A stretch of DNA of 64,000 bases, taken from contig CAZWHQ010000020.1 in the NCBI GenBank assembly GCA_964633715.1, forward strand, positions 1 through 64,000. Direction: 5' to 3'. A model generated the notes under the pieces. That model did not search any database. It was not told the origin of the DNA and saw only the letters and a program-made list of their open reading frames with translations. This DNA comes from JAUWVG01 sp964633715. Lineage in GTDB: Bacteria > Acidobacteriota > Aminicenantia > Aminicenantales > Aminicenantaceae. Shown here in pieces: positions 19,152 through 27,631 of this stretch (position 1 is the stretch's first letter; every line of letters begins with the position of its first letter). The translations under genes and the position numbers were made by a program.

Positions 19152-19190
19152 AAAAAAAATGAACCCGACCTTCCACCCGAAGATGGGCTT
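19152..19190 (-). terminator. riboswitch-controlled intrinsic terminator of btuB
   Basis: On the minus strand AAGCCC-ATCTTC and GAAGGT-C-GGGTT form a stem of about 11 pairs around a 5-nt loop at 19162-19190. Eight T follow (19152-19159, after CA). It lies between the aptamer and the btuB start at 19101. It therefore acts as the expression platform: with cobalamin bound, transcription should stop here. Confidence 0.85.
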
Positions 19191-19194
19191 TGTT

Positions 19195-19347
19195 CGGTTT
19201 AAGGGAGGTCTCCTGACTCTCGGGTCATGCTTCTTCCAGGCCTTCCCATCTTCTTACCAGAAGACAGTGGTTTCTCTGGAAGTCGTCACCGATTACAGTA
19301 GCGGGGGCTGTGTCCGAATCACACGGACTTCCCTGCTCCTCAAACCG
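19195..19347 (-). promoter_or_regulatory. cobalamin (AdoCbl) riboswitch aptamer
   Basis: Minus-strand RNA with the conserved cobalamin aptamer elements. AGCCCCCGCTACTGTAA lies at 19293-19309, CCACTG (B12 box core) at 19265-19270, and CCCGAGAGTCAGGAGACC at 19207-19224. The closing P1 stem pairs CGGTTT (19342-19347) with AAACCG (19195-19200). The element sits about 95 bp upstream of the btuB start and directly before an intrinsic terminator. It should repress btuB when cobalamin is abundant. Confidence 0.96.
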
Positions 19348-19410
19348 TATTCTAAATTGTCAAAGAAATTTCAGCCTATCATCCTTCTTTTAGTATATCA
19401 AGAAAAAAAT

Positions 19411-19495
19411 GGGGCCTGGCTTCGAAAATGTTAAAAACTTTTTTTAAGAGAAAAAACTCCAAAAAAAGTTTTTAACATTTTCGAAGCCAGGCCCC
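19411..19495. repeat. perfect 35-bp inverted repeat with 15-nt spacer
   Basis: Arm 19411-19445 (begins GGGGCCTGGCTTCG, ends ACTTTTTTT) is an exact reverse complement of arm 19461-19495. The spacer 19446-19460 carries a further GAG/CTC match. No gene lies inside. The arms are much longer and more perfect than a normal terminator, and their outer ends are GGGG/CCCC. It may be a miniature mobile or REP-like element, or a very strong bidirectional terminator insulating btuB from the unit upstream. The inner ACTTTTTTT/AAAAAAAGT core matches the palindrome at positions 5-22. Confidence 0.9.
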
Positions 19496-19501
19496 AAAAA
19501 A

Positions 19502-19541
19502 GAAAAGGCTGCCCATTCAAATGAATGAACTGAGCAGCCTT
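19502..19541 (-). terminator. intrinsic terminator, minus strand
   Basis: On the minus strand AGGCTGC (19541-19535) and GCAGCCT (19513-19507) form a 7-bp stem around a 21-nt loop, followed by a T-rich run (TTTTCTTTTTT) at about 19496-19506. Transcription from the right would end here, before the large inverted repeat. No annotated gene upstream needs it, which is why I infer a short transcription unit in the gap. Confidence 0.55.
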
Positions 19542-19551
19542 AGGGGATGGA

Positions 19552-19656
19552 TTAAAAGATTAGGGGATCTATGGTTAATCCTTCAACAAAAGAAGGGGAA
19601 AAAAGGAGGGAACGCTTTGTATGTCTTCGTTCGAAGTTTCTTTCGTTTTTACTCAT
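19552..19656 (-). CDS. possible 34-residue small protein
   Basis: A short open frame beginning MSKNERNFERRHTKRS, basic at the N-terminus and hydrophobic towards the C-terminus, ending 10 bp before the minus-strand terminator. There is no Shine-Dalgarno sequence. A TATATAT just upstream could even be a -10. A 34-codon frame can arise by chance, and the transcript may be non-coding. I list it because it is the only frame that fits the inferred transcription unit. Confidence 0.2.
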   Translation of the reverse strand: MSKNERNFERRHTKRSLLFSPSFVEGLTIDPLIF

Positions 19657-20146
19657 TACATATATAAATACGCTGGAAACGAGGAAAAAGTTGCGGTTTT
19701 TTTAATTTTATTTTGATATTTATAATGAATTCCGGGAAATCAATGAATTTGTTGCTTTTCGGCCAAAGATGATCAGCTTTTTGTGAACAGGACTCGAAGT
19801 GTCATCGGGGGAAAAAAGAGTGACAACGACATATAAACTATTGAAAAAGAAAAAGATAACAGCAAATAAATGATGATCTATCGAACGTTCAAGTTCCCCT
19901 TTTGACTTGTTTTAAATAGTATACCACAAAAATATATCCAATTTCAAGCTTTTTTTTAAAATTCTTTAAATCCTTGGAAGTGGTGTGTTTTTTGCACGAT
20001 TTCCCCTTTAAATCCCTGTTTTTGACTGGTTTTTCAGGACAGTAAAATTTTTGGTGATATTGGCTTGCCTAATAGGTGAAAAGTTGCGATGATTTGTCTA
20101 TGTTCATTTAATCTTAAGTGAGTTAGATTTTTTTAAGGAAAATACT
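19657..20146. other. gene-poor AT-rich gap with a minus-strand promoter
   Basis: About 490 bp with no convincing gene. On the minus strand TTGAAA (19942-19947), an 18-bp spacer and TATACT (19918-19923) make a plausible sigma70 promoter whose transcript would run to the terminator at about 19502. A TGTCA...TGACA hairpin and the palindrome GAACGTTC lie within the predicted transcript. I found no RNase P, tmRNA or 6S signature. The right end must hold the promoter of the decarboxylase gene. Confidence 0.4.
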
Positions 20147-21556
20147 ATGAAAAAAGAGATGTTTCGGCAGTATGGATACAAATTTATCGATTGGCTGGCA
20201 GACTATTTCGAAAAGATCGAAAAGTACCCGGTCCTCTCTCAGGTAAAACCTGGATCTGTACTCAACCAACTTCCGGCTAATCCCCCCTTAGAAGGGGAAT
20301 CATTGGAGACTATATTTGAAGATTTTAAAGAAATCATTATCCCAGGGATCACCCATTGGCAGCATCCCTCTTGGTTTGCCTATTTTCCGGCGAACAACAG
20401 CCCTCCCTCGGTACTTGCAGAATTGTTAACAGCTGGTCTGGGAGCCCAATGCATGGTTTGGCAGACATCCCCGGCAGCGGCAGAGCTTGAAGAGCGGGTG
20501 TTGGAATGGTTGCGGCAACTGCTTGGTCTCCCCGCTGGCATGGAAGGTGTGATTCAGGATACGGCATCCACAGCCACTCTTGTGGCTCTTCTTACCGCGA
20601 GGGAAAAAGCCACAGATTTTGAATCCAATAGGAGGGGATTGAAAAAACCCCTTGTCATTTATATCTCTGAAGAAGCGCATTCTAGCGTAGATAAGGGGGC
20701 TAAAATCGCAGGGTACGGAGCTGAAAATATTCGGAGGATTCCTACCGATAACTCATACGCCATGATTCCAGAAAAACTTGGAGAAGCGATGACTTCCGAT
20801 AAAGAAAAGGGATACATCCCTGCATGTGTAGTGGCCACTATAGGGACAACGTCGTCGACCGCCGTTGATCCCTTATCCCCTATTGGCCGTATCTGTCGTG
20901 AACATGGAGTCTGGCTTCATGTAGATGCCGCCTTTGCAGGAACTGCGGCCATCCTTCCGGAGATGAAGTGGATGCTCGAAGGTGTGGAATTTGTGGACTC
21001 TTTTGTGTTCAATCCTCATAAATGGATGCTGACAAATTTTGACTGTTCGGCATATTTTGTAAGGGATCCTGGAGCCTTGATTCAAACGTTCGAGATCTAT
21101 CCCGAGTACTTAAAAACAGGAATGGACGCCGAGGTGAAAAATTACCGTGACTGGGGAATCCAGCTGGGAAGACGATTCCGGGCTCTGAAGCTTTGGTTTG
21201 TTTTGAGAAGTTATGGTGTGCGGGGTCTTCAAGCTCTGGTCCGTGAGCATATCCGGCTGGCTAAGCTGTTTGAGGGCTGGGTTAAAAAGGAAGAAGCTTT
21301 TGAGGTTATGGCTCCTGTCAATTTGAGCGTTGTATGTTTCCGGCTGAATAATGGAGGTGATGAAGAACAGCTGACAGAGTTGAATAAAAAATTTGAAGAG
21401 GAACTGAACAAGTCAAAAAAAGTCTTTCTCAGCCATACCTCTCTTCGCGGAAAATACGTGCTGCGTTTAGCCATTGGTGCACGAATGACATGCGAGCGAC
21501 ATGTGCGAGAGGCTTGGGATTTAATGATTAAAACAGCAAGAATTTATTGCCTATGA
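20147..21556 (+). CDS. PLP-dependent amino acid decarboxylase (group II, aromatic type)
   Basis: A 469-residue group II decarboxylase closest in pattern to aromatic-L-amino-acid/tyrosine decarboxylases. The PLP lysine is K292 in NPHKWML, the ring-stacking His is H178 in SEEAHSSVDKGAKIAG, and the pyridine-binding Asp is D260 in HVDAAFAG. The N-terminal WQHPSWFAYFPANNSPPSVL matches the aromatic subgroup. It would convert an aromatic amino acid to the amine plus CO2 in the cytoplasm. The following B3/B4 gene overlaps it by 4 bp. No antiporter gene for amine export is adjacent. Confidence 0.9.
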   Translation: MKKEMFRQYGYKFIDWLADYFEKIEKYPVLSQVKPGSVLNQLPANPPLEGESLETIFEDFKEIIIPGITHWQHPSWFAYFPANNSPPSVLAELLTAGLGAQCMVWQTSPAAAELEERVLEWLRQLLGLPAGMEGVIQDTASTATLVALLTAREKATDFESNRRGLKKPLVIYISEEAHSSVDKGAKIAGYGAENIRRIPTDNSYAMIPEKLGEAMTSDKEKGYIPACVVATIGTTSSTAVDPLSPIGRICREHGVWLHVDAAFAGTAAILPEMKWMLEGVEFVDSFVFNPHKWMLTNFDCSAYFVRDPGALIQTFEIYPEYLKTGMDAEVKNYRDWGIQLGRRFRALKLWFVLRSYGVRGLQALVREHIRLAKLFEGWVKKEEAFEVMAPVNLSVVCFRLNNGGDEEQLTELNKKFEEELNKSKKVFLSHTSLRGKYVLRLAIGARMTCERHVREAWDLMIKTARIYCL

Positions 21557-22266
21557 AATTTTCGATTCATTCGGATATCTTTAATCGGTTCCCTGGATTA
21601 ATCCTAGGGATTGTTGTCGTTTCCAGAATAAACAATCGTGGACAAAACGAAAAACTTCAGCGAAAAATTCAGGAGAAGGAAGAAGAGATCCAAAAGAATT
21701 TTTTGTCTGAAACTCTTTCTAGACATCCGAATATCCAGGCGTGGCGCAGGGCGTATTCGGCCTTTGGTGCCAAACCCAAAAAATACAAGAGTTCTGTCGA
21801 AAACCTGTACAGGATGGTTCTAAAAGGGATTAAATTGAGATCGATCAATACGCTTGTCGACAGCTACAATTATGTGTCTCTTAAACATATGATTCCAGTT
21901 GGAGGGGATGATCTTGATCAAGTAGATGGGGACATCTCTCTTTGTGTCGCACGGGGCAATGAACCTTTCACCCCCCTGAACTCTCTGGAAACAGAAAGAG
22001 TCAAAGCAGGAGAAATTATCTATACAGATGCGAAAGAAGTTTTATGCCGGAGATGGAATTGGAGGGAATGTAACAAGACTAAGATGACCCTCGAAACTAT
22101 AAGTGCAGCGCTCGTTTTAGAGGGCCTGCCGCCTGTGGGACGAGAAGACGTCCATTCTGCGGCTGAGGATTTGAGTGCGCTCGTTCGCGAATTTTGCGGA
22201 GGAGAATCACAAATATTTTTTTTAGATATCAATCAGCCAAAAAGAGAACTTCTTTCCGTTCTCTAA
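21553..22266 (+). CDS. B3/B4 tRNA-binding-domain protein
   Basis: A 237-residue protein with the fold found as the B3/B4 domain of phenylalanyl-tRNA synthetase beta. Recognisable stretches are WRRAYSAFGAKPKKYKSSVENL, with NTLVDSYNYVSLKHMIPVGGDD and a later AKEVLCRRWNWRECNKT. Free-standing members are thought to edit or bind tRNA or aminoacyl derivatives, but function is not proven. The ATG at 21553 overlaps the decarboxylase stop (ATGA), so translation is coupled. A TTG at 21547 is the alternative. Its 3' end overlaps the convergent SGNH hydrolase gene by 38 bp. Confidence 0.8.
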   Translation: MKFSIHSDIFNRFPGLILGIVVVSRINNRGQNEKLQRKIQEKEEEIQKNFLSETLSRHPNIQAWRRAYSAFGAKPKKYKSSVENLYRMVLKGIKLRSINTLVDSYNYVSLKHMIPVGGDDLDQVDGDISLCVARGNEPFTPLNSLETERVKAGEIIYTDAKEVLCRRWNWRECNKTKMTLETISAALVLEGLPPVGREDVHSAAEDLSALVREFCGGESQIFFLDINQPKRELLSVL

Positions 22267-22945
22267 TAGCATCCTCGAAAACTTCAGCCGTAAGACTCGC
22301 TCCAACGTTATTTAAGTGAAGGCCATCCAAAGTCAAGCGGAGGCCTCTCTTTGAAAATTCCCCATCTGCATTCCCAGAAGTTTTTGCGGCCAGAATATAT
22401 TTTAAAATGTGCAAAAAGCTTCTTGGAACATAAGGTGATGGTTGCTGACCTGCCAATTTCTGGCTGAAAATTTCTCTCAGATCGATAAACTCACAATTTT
22501 TTTGGAGAAATGACAGATCTTTAATGATAGTATTCAGGTCCTCTAATTCTCTGTTCCAGGGATTGTCAAGATCTTCTCCTATGAACACCGGGGGGACAGT
22601 GAACAGCCAGCCCGCTGTTGTTGCTAAAAAATCTAGAAGTCTTTGGTAGTGGGCAGCGAATATATCATGATTTGTGGCCCATGGCTGCCGCCGGAGTTTT
22701 TTTAAAAAAGGATACATCTTCGAGACTTTTACAAACACATCGTTGACTCCAATCCACAGAAAGGCGATGTCAATTTCAGAAGGAAAGGTTATGGATTTAA
22801 TCCTTTTTAACAGGCTGATAACGGTATCCCCACCCTTGCCGAAATTGAACAGCTCGAACTCAGGACATCGCTGTTGAAGGAGGGAGATATATCCCACTCC
22901 AGGAAAGCCTTCTGTAAGACTGTCTCCGAAAAAAGCAACCTTCAT
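22229..22945 (-). CDS. SGNH/GDSL hydrolase
   Basis: A 238-residue esterase-like protein. Block I is FFGDSLTEGFPG near residue 5 (Ser nucleophile), the Gly block is FGKGGDTV, block III is WIGVNDVF, and the C-terminal DGLHLNNVG supplies the Asp and His. There is no signal peptide, so it appears cytoplasmic. Substrate is unknown: lysophospholipase, thioesterase and carbohydrate esterase are all seen in this family. The last 38 bp overlap the convergent B3/B4 gene. It starts 38 bp downstream of the M16 gene. Confidence 0.85.
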   Translation of the reverse strand: MKVAFFGDSLTEGFPGVGYISLLQQRCPEFELFNFGKGGDTVISLLKRIKSITFPSEIDIAFLWIGVNDVFVKVSKMYPFLKKLRRQPWATNHDIFAAHYQRLLDFLATTAGWLFTVPPVFIGEDLDNPWNRELEDLNTIIKDLSFLQKNCEFIDLREIFSQKLAGQQPSPYVPRSFLHILKYILAAKTSGNADGEFSKRGLRLTLDGLHLNNVGASLTAEVFEDAIRERKEVLFLAD

Positions 22946-22983
22946 TTTAATAAAAGAATCCGAAGACTTTTCCAGAAAGTGAC

Positions 22984-24516
22984 CTATTCCAATTCCGGAA
23001 TGCCGGTATTTTGAAAGAACTTTGTTGCCAGAACGACTCGGATATTTTTTGATTTCACATTGAGCGGGAACACTTCGTAGATCATATCCTCATCCAGAAT
23101 TTCCTGGGGTTTTGGGCCGGCGTAAGTAATGGGAGATGGAGTGTCGGCGACCAGAGCATCCCTGAAAGATTGGGCATCCTGTGTGATTACAGCGATGAAA
23201 AGATTCTCAAAATTTAAGTATTTCTTGATGGCGTTATTGACCTGTTCGCGTGTGATTTTTGGAAGTCTCTCCTGTGCCTCAGCTAAAAAATCTTTATACC
23301 CGTAATACTTGGAATCCATTTGCCACCCCAGCCGCTCTCCGAGTGTTTGGGCGTAGAGTTTTGTGTAGTTGAGAAGATAAGTCCTGACCAGCTCGAAGCG
23401 TTCCTCTGGAATACCCTCTTGAACAAGTTTTTTCAGTTCGAGCAGCGCCTGCCGTAGAGCAAAATGTCTGTTGGAATTGGCCAAAGGACGTATCCAGATG
23501 GAAAAATACTGCTGTTGACGGCAGTAATTCAAAGCCGGGAATTTATCCCGCCCTTGGATAAAGTGGTCGGCATAGGCATAATCTCCATAATTTTGTCCCC
23601 GTTCCTCACGGATCTTCTGAAAAAGATGAGACACATGCTGTCTGTGCTCACCAAAATGAGAAACAGCAATCCAGAGTGCAAAATAATCTTTATCTTTTTT
23701 TGAGATGGAGATAGGGAATCCCATGGACATAGCTGTTGCTGGAGTTTGTTTCTCCGCGATAACAAATTCAAGGCCGTCGGCTGTCCTTTGCTCGGGCAGA
23801 GTCAATCGTGCCGTATGTCCGTGGGTAAGTGCTGAAAAATCGCTTTTTATTTTTTTTGGAAAATCAGCGGGATATCCCCCAGCTAGGCCAAGAGTGATAT
23901 TGCCTTGAACAAAATATGTTGAATAGAAATCCCGGACATCTTCAAGGGTCAAACTTTTTACGCTATCGACAGTGCCGGCTTCTGTATGTCCATAGGGATG
24001 TCCTTCATACATGGCCAGATTGAGCATTTCCTTGCCGAACTGCTCATCCATATTTGAGACAAGGCTTCTCTCGAGAAAATTAAGTTGATTGGTTTTGATA
24101 CGGATAAAATCCTCTTCGCGGAATCCGGGATTGAGAAGCATGTCCTTTAAAATAGAATAATAATCATCCAGATTGTCGATATGGATCTGTCCCGTAAAAA
24201 CCGACATCTCCTTATCCACGTTCAGTCCCACATAGGCCGACATCGGGTAAAACATCTGGGAGATTTCCTTGAAAGAGAGATCATGACTTCCGCCGTTAGC
24301 CAGCATACTCCAAGTGAGCTGACAGAGACCTTCCTTTTCAATAGGATCGTTGGCAGAGCCAATGTTTATAAGTATACGAAAACTCACTAGAGGATTGCCT
24401 TCAATGGGGAGAAGTTCGGACTGGAGTATGTCCGATCCAGTCTGAGAGCAAAAGATCAGCAGCAAAACCATAACCAAGATAAAGACACCAGAAATAAAAA
24501 ATGCCCTCTTTTTCAT
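22984..24516 (-). CDS. M16 peptidase-like protein, non-catalytic partner
   Basis: A 510-residue exported protein with a hydrophobic N-terminal segment ending near LLIFCSQ, so either a lipoprotein or a cleaved signal. It has the two-domain M16 fold, but the catalytic HxxEH region is replaced by GLCQLTWSMLANGG. In bacteria such inactive subunits pair with an active M16 protein, much like the two core proteins of mitochondrial processing peptidase. The active partner lies directly upstream with a 4-bp overlap. Together they probably degrade peptides in the periplasm. Confidence 0.85.
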   Translation of the reverse strand: MKKRAFFISGVFILVMVLLLIFCSQTGSDILQSELLPIEGNPLVSFRILINIGSANDPIEKEGLCQLTWSMLANGGSHDLSFKEISQMFYPMSAYVGLNVDKEMSVFTGQIHIDNLDDYYSILKDMLLNPGFREEDFIRIKTNQLNFLERSLVSNMDEQFGKEMLNLAMYEGHPYGHTEAGTVDSVKSLTLEDVRDFYSTYFVQGNITLGLAGGYPADFPKKIKSDFSALTHGHTARLTLPEQRTADGLEFVIAEKQTPATAMSMGFPISISKKDKDYFALWIAVSHFGEHRQHVSHLFQKIREERGQNYGDYAYADHFIQGRDKFPALNYCRQQQYFSIWIRPLANSNRHFALRQALLELKKLVQEGIPEERFELVRTYLLNYTKLYAQTLGERLGWQMDSKYYGYKDFLAEAQERLPKITREQVNNAIKKYLNFENLFIAVITQDAQSFRDALVADTPSPITYAGPKPQEILDEDMIYEVFPLNVKSKNIRVVLATKFFQNTGIPELE

Positions 24517-25856
24517 TGTTCTTTCCCCTCTGTTAGAGTGACGACAGTGCTGTTTGTGCTCTTGAAGTATTTTCTTGTCATTTCTTGAATATCTTCTGGA
24601 GTGATTTTTTCGTAGAGATCAAACACTTTGTTCACTGTATTTGGATCCCCGGTCAGATTAATAAAATGGACCAGGCTGCCTGCAATCCCATCTGTTGTTC
24701 CAAGTGAATTGGCAAATGAGTATTTGAGGTTGGATTTCACTTCAGCTAAAGTCTCTGGATCTACAGGTTCATTTTTCAATCGTTCCAATTCTTTAAATAT
24801 TTCTTCTTCTATGTCAGGCAGATCTTTTTCCTGCTTAAGGACGGCATTAAATATGAGCAGGAATGGATCTCGGTGGTCGGAGAAACTCGCAGAGAACGAT
24901 TGACATTTTTGGTCCTCAATAACCAGTTTTTGGAAGAATGCTGAAGAACTGGAAAAAGCGACAGCTGCAAGAAGGTCCATGGCGGCCATATCAATGGTTT
25001 CATCCGAAAACTTAGGGCCATGAAATCCAATAGTCAACATAGGCAGAGTTGGCGAGGGCCATTCATAGTGGGCCCGTCTCTGTTTTGTCTGAGGTTTTTC
25101 AGTGGGAGTGATGAGTGTGTAGTTGGACTTTTCCCACGGACCGTAGTATTTCCGCACATATTCCATCAGTTGGTTATGGTCGTAGTCACCTGCAACAAGG
25201 AGAATAGAATTGTCTGGGGCATAAAACCTTTTTTTGTAGAGTTGACTGTATTCGTACTGATTCGGCATATCCAGAATATCTTCCAGGTAGCCCATAGTGG
25301 TGTGTTTGTAAGAGTGTAAATCAAAGGCCGTATTGCGGAGCGTTTCATAGAGACGCCTGAAAGGATTGGATATACTTGCGTAGTACTCGCCTTCGATAAC
25401 AGGTGCTTCAGATTTAATCATTTCTTCATCATAGGTGAGATTGATGAATCGATCCGCCTCGGTTTTAATGACACTTTCTAGGTTTTCCTGACCGGCAAAA
25501 ACAACAAAATAACAGGTGTAATCATCTGTTGTGAAACCGTTGGTGCCCGCTCCTAAACGAGTTAAAAAATTGTCGTACTCTTCGCGGGGAACATCTTTGG
25601 TCCCTTTGAACATCATGTGTTCAAAGAAATGCGCGAATCCGGATTTTCCGGGTTCTATTTCGTTCCTGGATCCGGACCTGACAATCGTGTAAAAGGAAAT
25701 GATGTGCGGATTTTCCAAGGGTATGGAAACGATTTTTAATCCATTTTCTAATTCCTCGATTTTGTATTCATAGGGAAAAATTTTTGAGGAGTGAAGAAAG
25801 GCAGGTATAGAGAGCAGGAGAGTCAAGCAAAGAGCAACGGAAATAAATTTTGTCAT
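24513..25856 (-). CDS. M16 zinc peptidase, catalytic
   Basis: A 447-residue secreted insulinase-family peptidase with a signal peptide (about residues 1-23). The inverted zinc motif is HFFEH (H76, E79, H80) in GFAHFFEHMMFKGT, and the downstream Glu of the site lies in EAPVIEGEY near residues 150-157. The C-terminal domain carries the usual pattern up to EMTRKYFKSTNSTVV. The start is supported by AGGAGG upstream. It is translationally coupled to the non-catalytic partner. Confidence 0.92.
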   Translation of the reverse strand: MTKFISVALCLTLLLSIPAFLHSSKIFPYEYKIEELENGLKIVSIPLENPHIISFYTIVRSGSRNEIEPGKSGFAHFFEHMMFKGTKDVPREEYDNFLTRLGAGTNGFTTDDYTCYFVVFAGQENLESVIKTEADRFINLTYDEEMIKSEAPVIEGEYYASISNPFRRLYETLRNTAFDLHSYKHTTMGYLEDILDMPNQYEYSQLYKKRFYAPDNSILLVAGDYDHNQLMEYVRKYYGPWEKSNYTLITPTEKPQTKQRRAHYEWPSPTLPMLTIGFHGPKFSDETIDMAAMDLLAAVAFSSSSAFFQKLVIEDQKCQSFSASFSDHRDPFLLIFNAVLKQEKDLPDIEEEIFKELERLKNEPVDPETLAEVKSNLKYSFANSLGTTDGIAGSLVHFINLTGDPNTVNKVFDLYEKITPEDIQEMTRKYFKSTNSTVVTLTEGKEQ

Positions 25857-25977
25857 GTGATTAGACCTCCTTTTTTGGCCAGGTTTCTAGTGCCAATAAT
25901 TTAGTGCTAGAAATATATCAAAAAAAAAGATATAGAGACAAGGAAAATCTAAACTATCTGGACAGAGAGTTCAACTC

Positions 25978-26430
25978 CTACTTGATTTTGCCCTTGAGCC
26001 AGCCGATTTCAATATTTTCTTTTTGGTCTCGCGGTGTGTAGGGTTTAATGTCCAATAATGGGGTGCCTTCGATCATGTCCACTCCTGAAACACGAAGGAT
26101 ATTGTTCTTTTTTTCAATGAGCTTGAGTATGGTCATCCCGATTGGATTAGGACGGTGGGGGCTGCGGGTGGTAAACACTCCTCTTGGAGTGTTGTCGAGG
26201 TAAGGAGTGGTGAGCAGCTCATATCCTTCAGATTTGTGAAAACCAAAAATAACAATAACATGAGAAAAGTCTTCTATATCGGTGAGGCCTTCAGAAAACT
26301 CATCGTCGATTTCCAGCTCGCCTTCGACTTGATCAAAACCCGTGCTGGAGGCAAATTTTTTAGTGTCGACATCCTGTTTGTTCTTAAATGGAGAGTGGAC
26401 TCGGCCGATGGATTTTAAGATTAAAACCAT
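25978..26430 (-). CDS. trmO: tRNA (adenine37-N6)-methyltransferase TrmO-like (TsaA/YaeB)
   Basis: A 150-residue protein of the TsaA/VirR family, which methylates t6A37 in tRNA using SAM. Diagnostic blocks are SIGRVHSPFKNK at the N-terminus, FSHVIVIFGFH, FTTRSPHRPNPIGMT and VSGVDMIEGTPLLDIKPYTP. I chose the ATG at 26430 (AAGGG 8 bp upstream) because the longer frame adds 18 residues that overlap ilvE and lack family similarity. This stand-alone form lacks the C-terminal domain of E. coli TrmO. It lies 26 bp downstream of ilvE. Confidence 0.85.
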   Translation of the reverse strand: MVLILKSIGRVHSPFKNKQDVDTKKFASSTGFDQVEGELEIDDEFSEGLTDIEDFSHVIVIFGFHKSEGYELLTTPYLDNTPRGVFTTRSPHRPNPIGMTILKLIEKKNNILRVSGVDMIEGTPLLDIKPYTPRDQKENIEIGWLKGKIK

Positions 26431-26456
26431 ATTTAATACCCTTATATAAATGATTT

Positions 26457-27425
26457 TTATTTTTTGTAAACATATGTCAACCAATCTGAATAGTTTTCAT
26501 GTTGTCCCTTGACAACTTCTAAGTAGAGCTTTTTTATTCTTTGTGTGATGTCTCCCAACTTACCAGTTCCTATGGAGTATTCTTTTCCGGCATTGGCCGG
26601 ATCGGAATCGTCGGTGACGTGAACAATGGAAACGATCTCAGCCGCCGTTCCGGTGAAGAAAGCCTCATCAGCTTCGAAAAAATCATTTTTGGTTATGGGG
26701 CCGACAAGGCATTCCATGCCGATATCTGACGCCAATTTGAGGATACTCGTACGCGTGATGCCTTCAAGGATTGATTCCGACATGTCATTTGTTTTGATGA
26801 CCCCGTCCTTGATAATGAAAATATTTTCCCCTGGACCCTCTGCGATGTTGCCTTCGAGATTTAAGTAGACGGCTTCATCGTATCCTTTATTTCTGGCTGC
26901 AACCCCGCTGATCGTGGACAGGACATAAAGGCCTCCAAGTTTTGCTTTCTGGTCGAATTGACTGTGATGAATGCGCCGAAAAGGAACAATATTGACCCTT
27001 GTTCCTCTCTGTGCGGCCTCTCCAAGGTAGGCTCCCCATTTCCAGGCGGCCACCAGCAATTCAACCTTGGAATGTTTTGGAACGAGTCCAAGATTTCCGT
27101 ACGAGTAAAAAAGAAGCGGCCTGATATAGGCTGTATCCAATAGGTTTTCCTTCATAACGTGTAAAATGATATCAATGATTTCTTGTTTGGAGTAGGGAAC
27201 GTCCATATGCAGAACAGAAGAAGAATGCAAAAATCTGTCCATGTGTTCCGGGAGGCGAAAGATAGCTGGGCCTTTGCTTGTATTGTAAGCTCGTATACCT
27301 TCGAATACAGAGCTTCCGTAGTGGAGGGCATGAGACATTACGTGAACTGTGGATTCTTCCCATTCAAATAACTTTCCCATATACCAAAATTTTTTCGCAT
27401 TTGGAAAATGGGTGTTTTCAAACAT
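26457..27425 (-). CDS. ilvE: branched-chain amino acid aminotransferase
   Basis: A fold-type IV PLP transaminase of 322 residues. Motifs include HVMSHALHYGSSVFEGIRAY, the PLP-lysine region FDQKAKLGG, NIAEGPGENIF and EGITRTSILKLA. It catalyses the last step of leucine, isoleucine and valine synthesis or the first of their degradation. AAGGAG sits 6 bp before the ATG. The other ilv genes are not nearby. D-amino-acid transaminase and aminodeoxychorismate lyase are close relatives, but length and motifs favour IlvE. Confidence 0.92.
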   Translation of the reverse strand: MFENTHFPNAKKFWYMGKLFEWEESTVHVMSHALHYGSSVFEGIRAYNTSKGPAIFRLPEHMDRFLHSSSVLHMDVPYSKQEIIDIILHVMKENLLDTAYIRPLLFYSYGNLGLVPKHSKVELLVAAWKWGAYLGEAAQRGTRVNIVPFRRIHHSQFDQKAKLGGLYVLSTISGVAARNKGYDEAVYLNLEGNIAEGPGENIFIIKDGVIKTNDMSESILEGITRTSILKLASDIGMECLVGPITKNDFFEADEAFFTGTAAEIVSIVHVTDDSDPANAGKEYSIGTGKLGDITQRIKKLYLEVVKGQHENYSDWLTYVYKK

Positions 27426-27631
27426 GCTATCTCCTTATAAAAATGGATTCATTCAGGTGTTGATAACGGGTATAAAATAAAAATTCCTATTATTGATTTT
27501 GTTGTTTGCAATTCAAGCAAAGATAAAATCTTCACCTCTTTTTAGTTCAAAATTCTTTTAATTATCAAACTGTGATGGAAATTTATTGATATCATAAATT
27601 TGTCCGAATGGAAAGAAATCTTTTTTTTTGG
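27426..27631. other. intergenic gap, nothing recognised
   Basis: About 206 bp of AT-rich sequence upstream of ilvE and downstream of the DUF6125 gene. It should contain the ilvE promoter. I see no terminator with a T-run, no T-box and no leader peptide. Confidence 0.5.

Noticed and set aside
19159..19434. 91-codon plus-strand open frame
   Set aside because: It runs antisense through the cobalamin riboswitch and its terminator, whose structure fully explains the sequence. It has no ribosome binding site.
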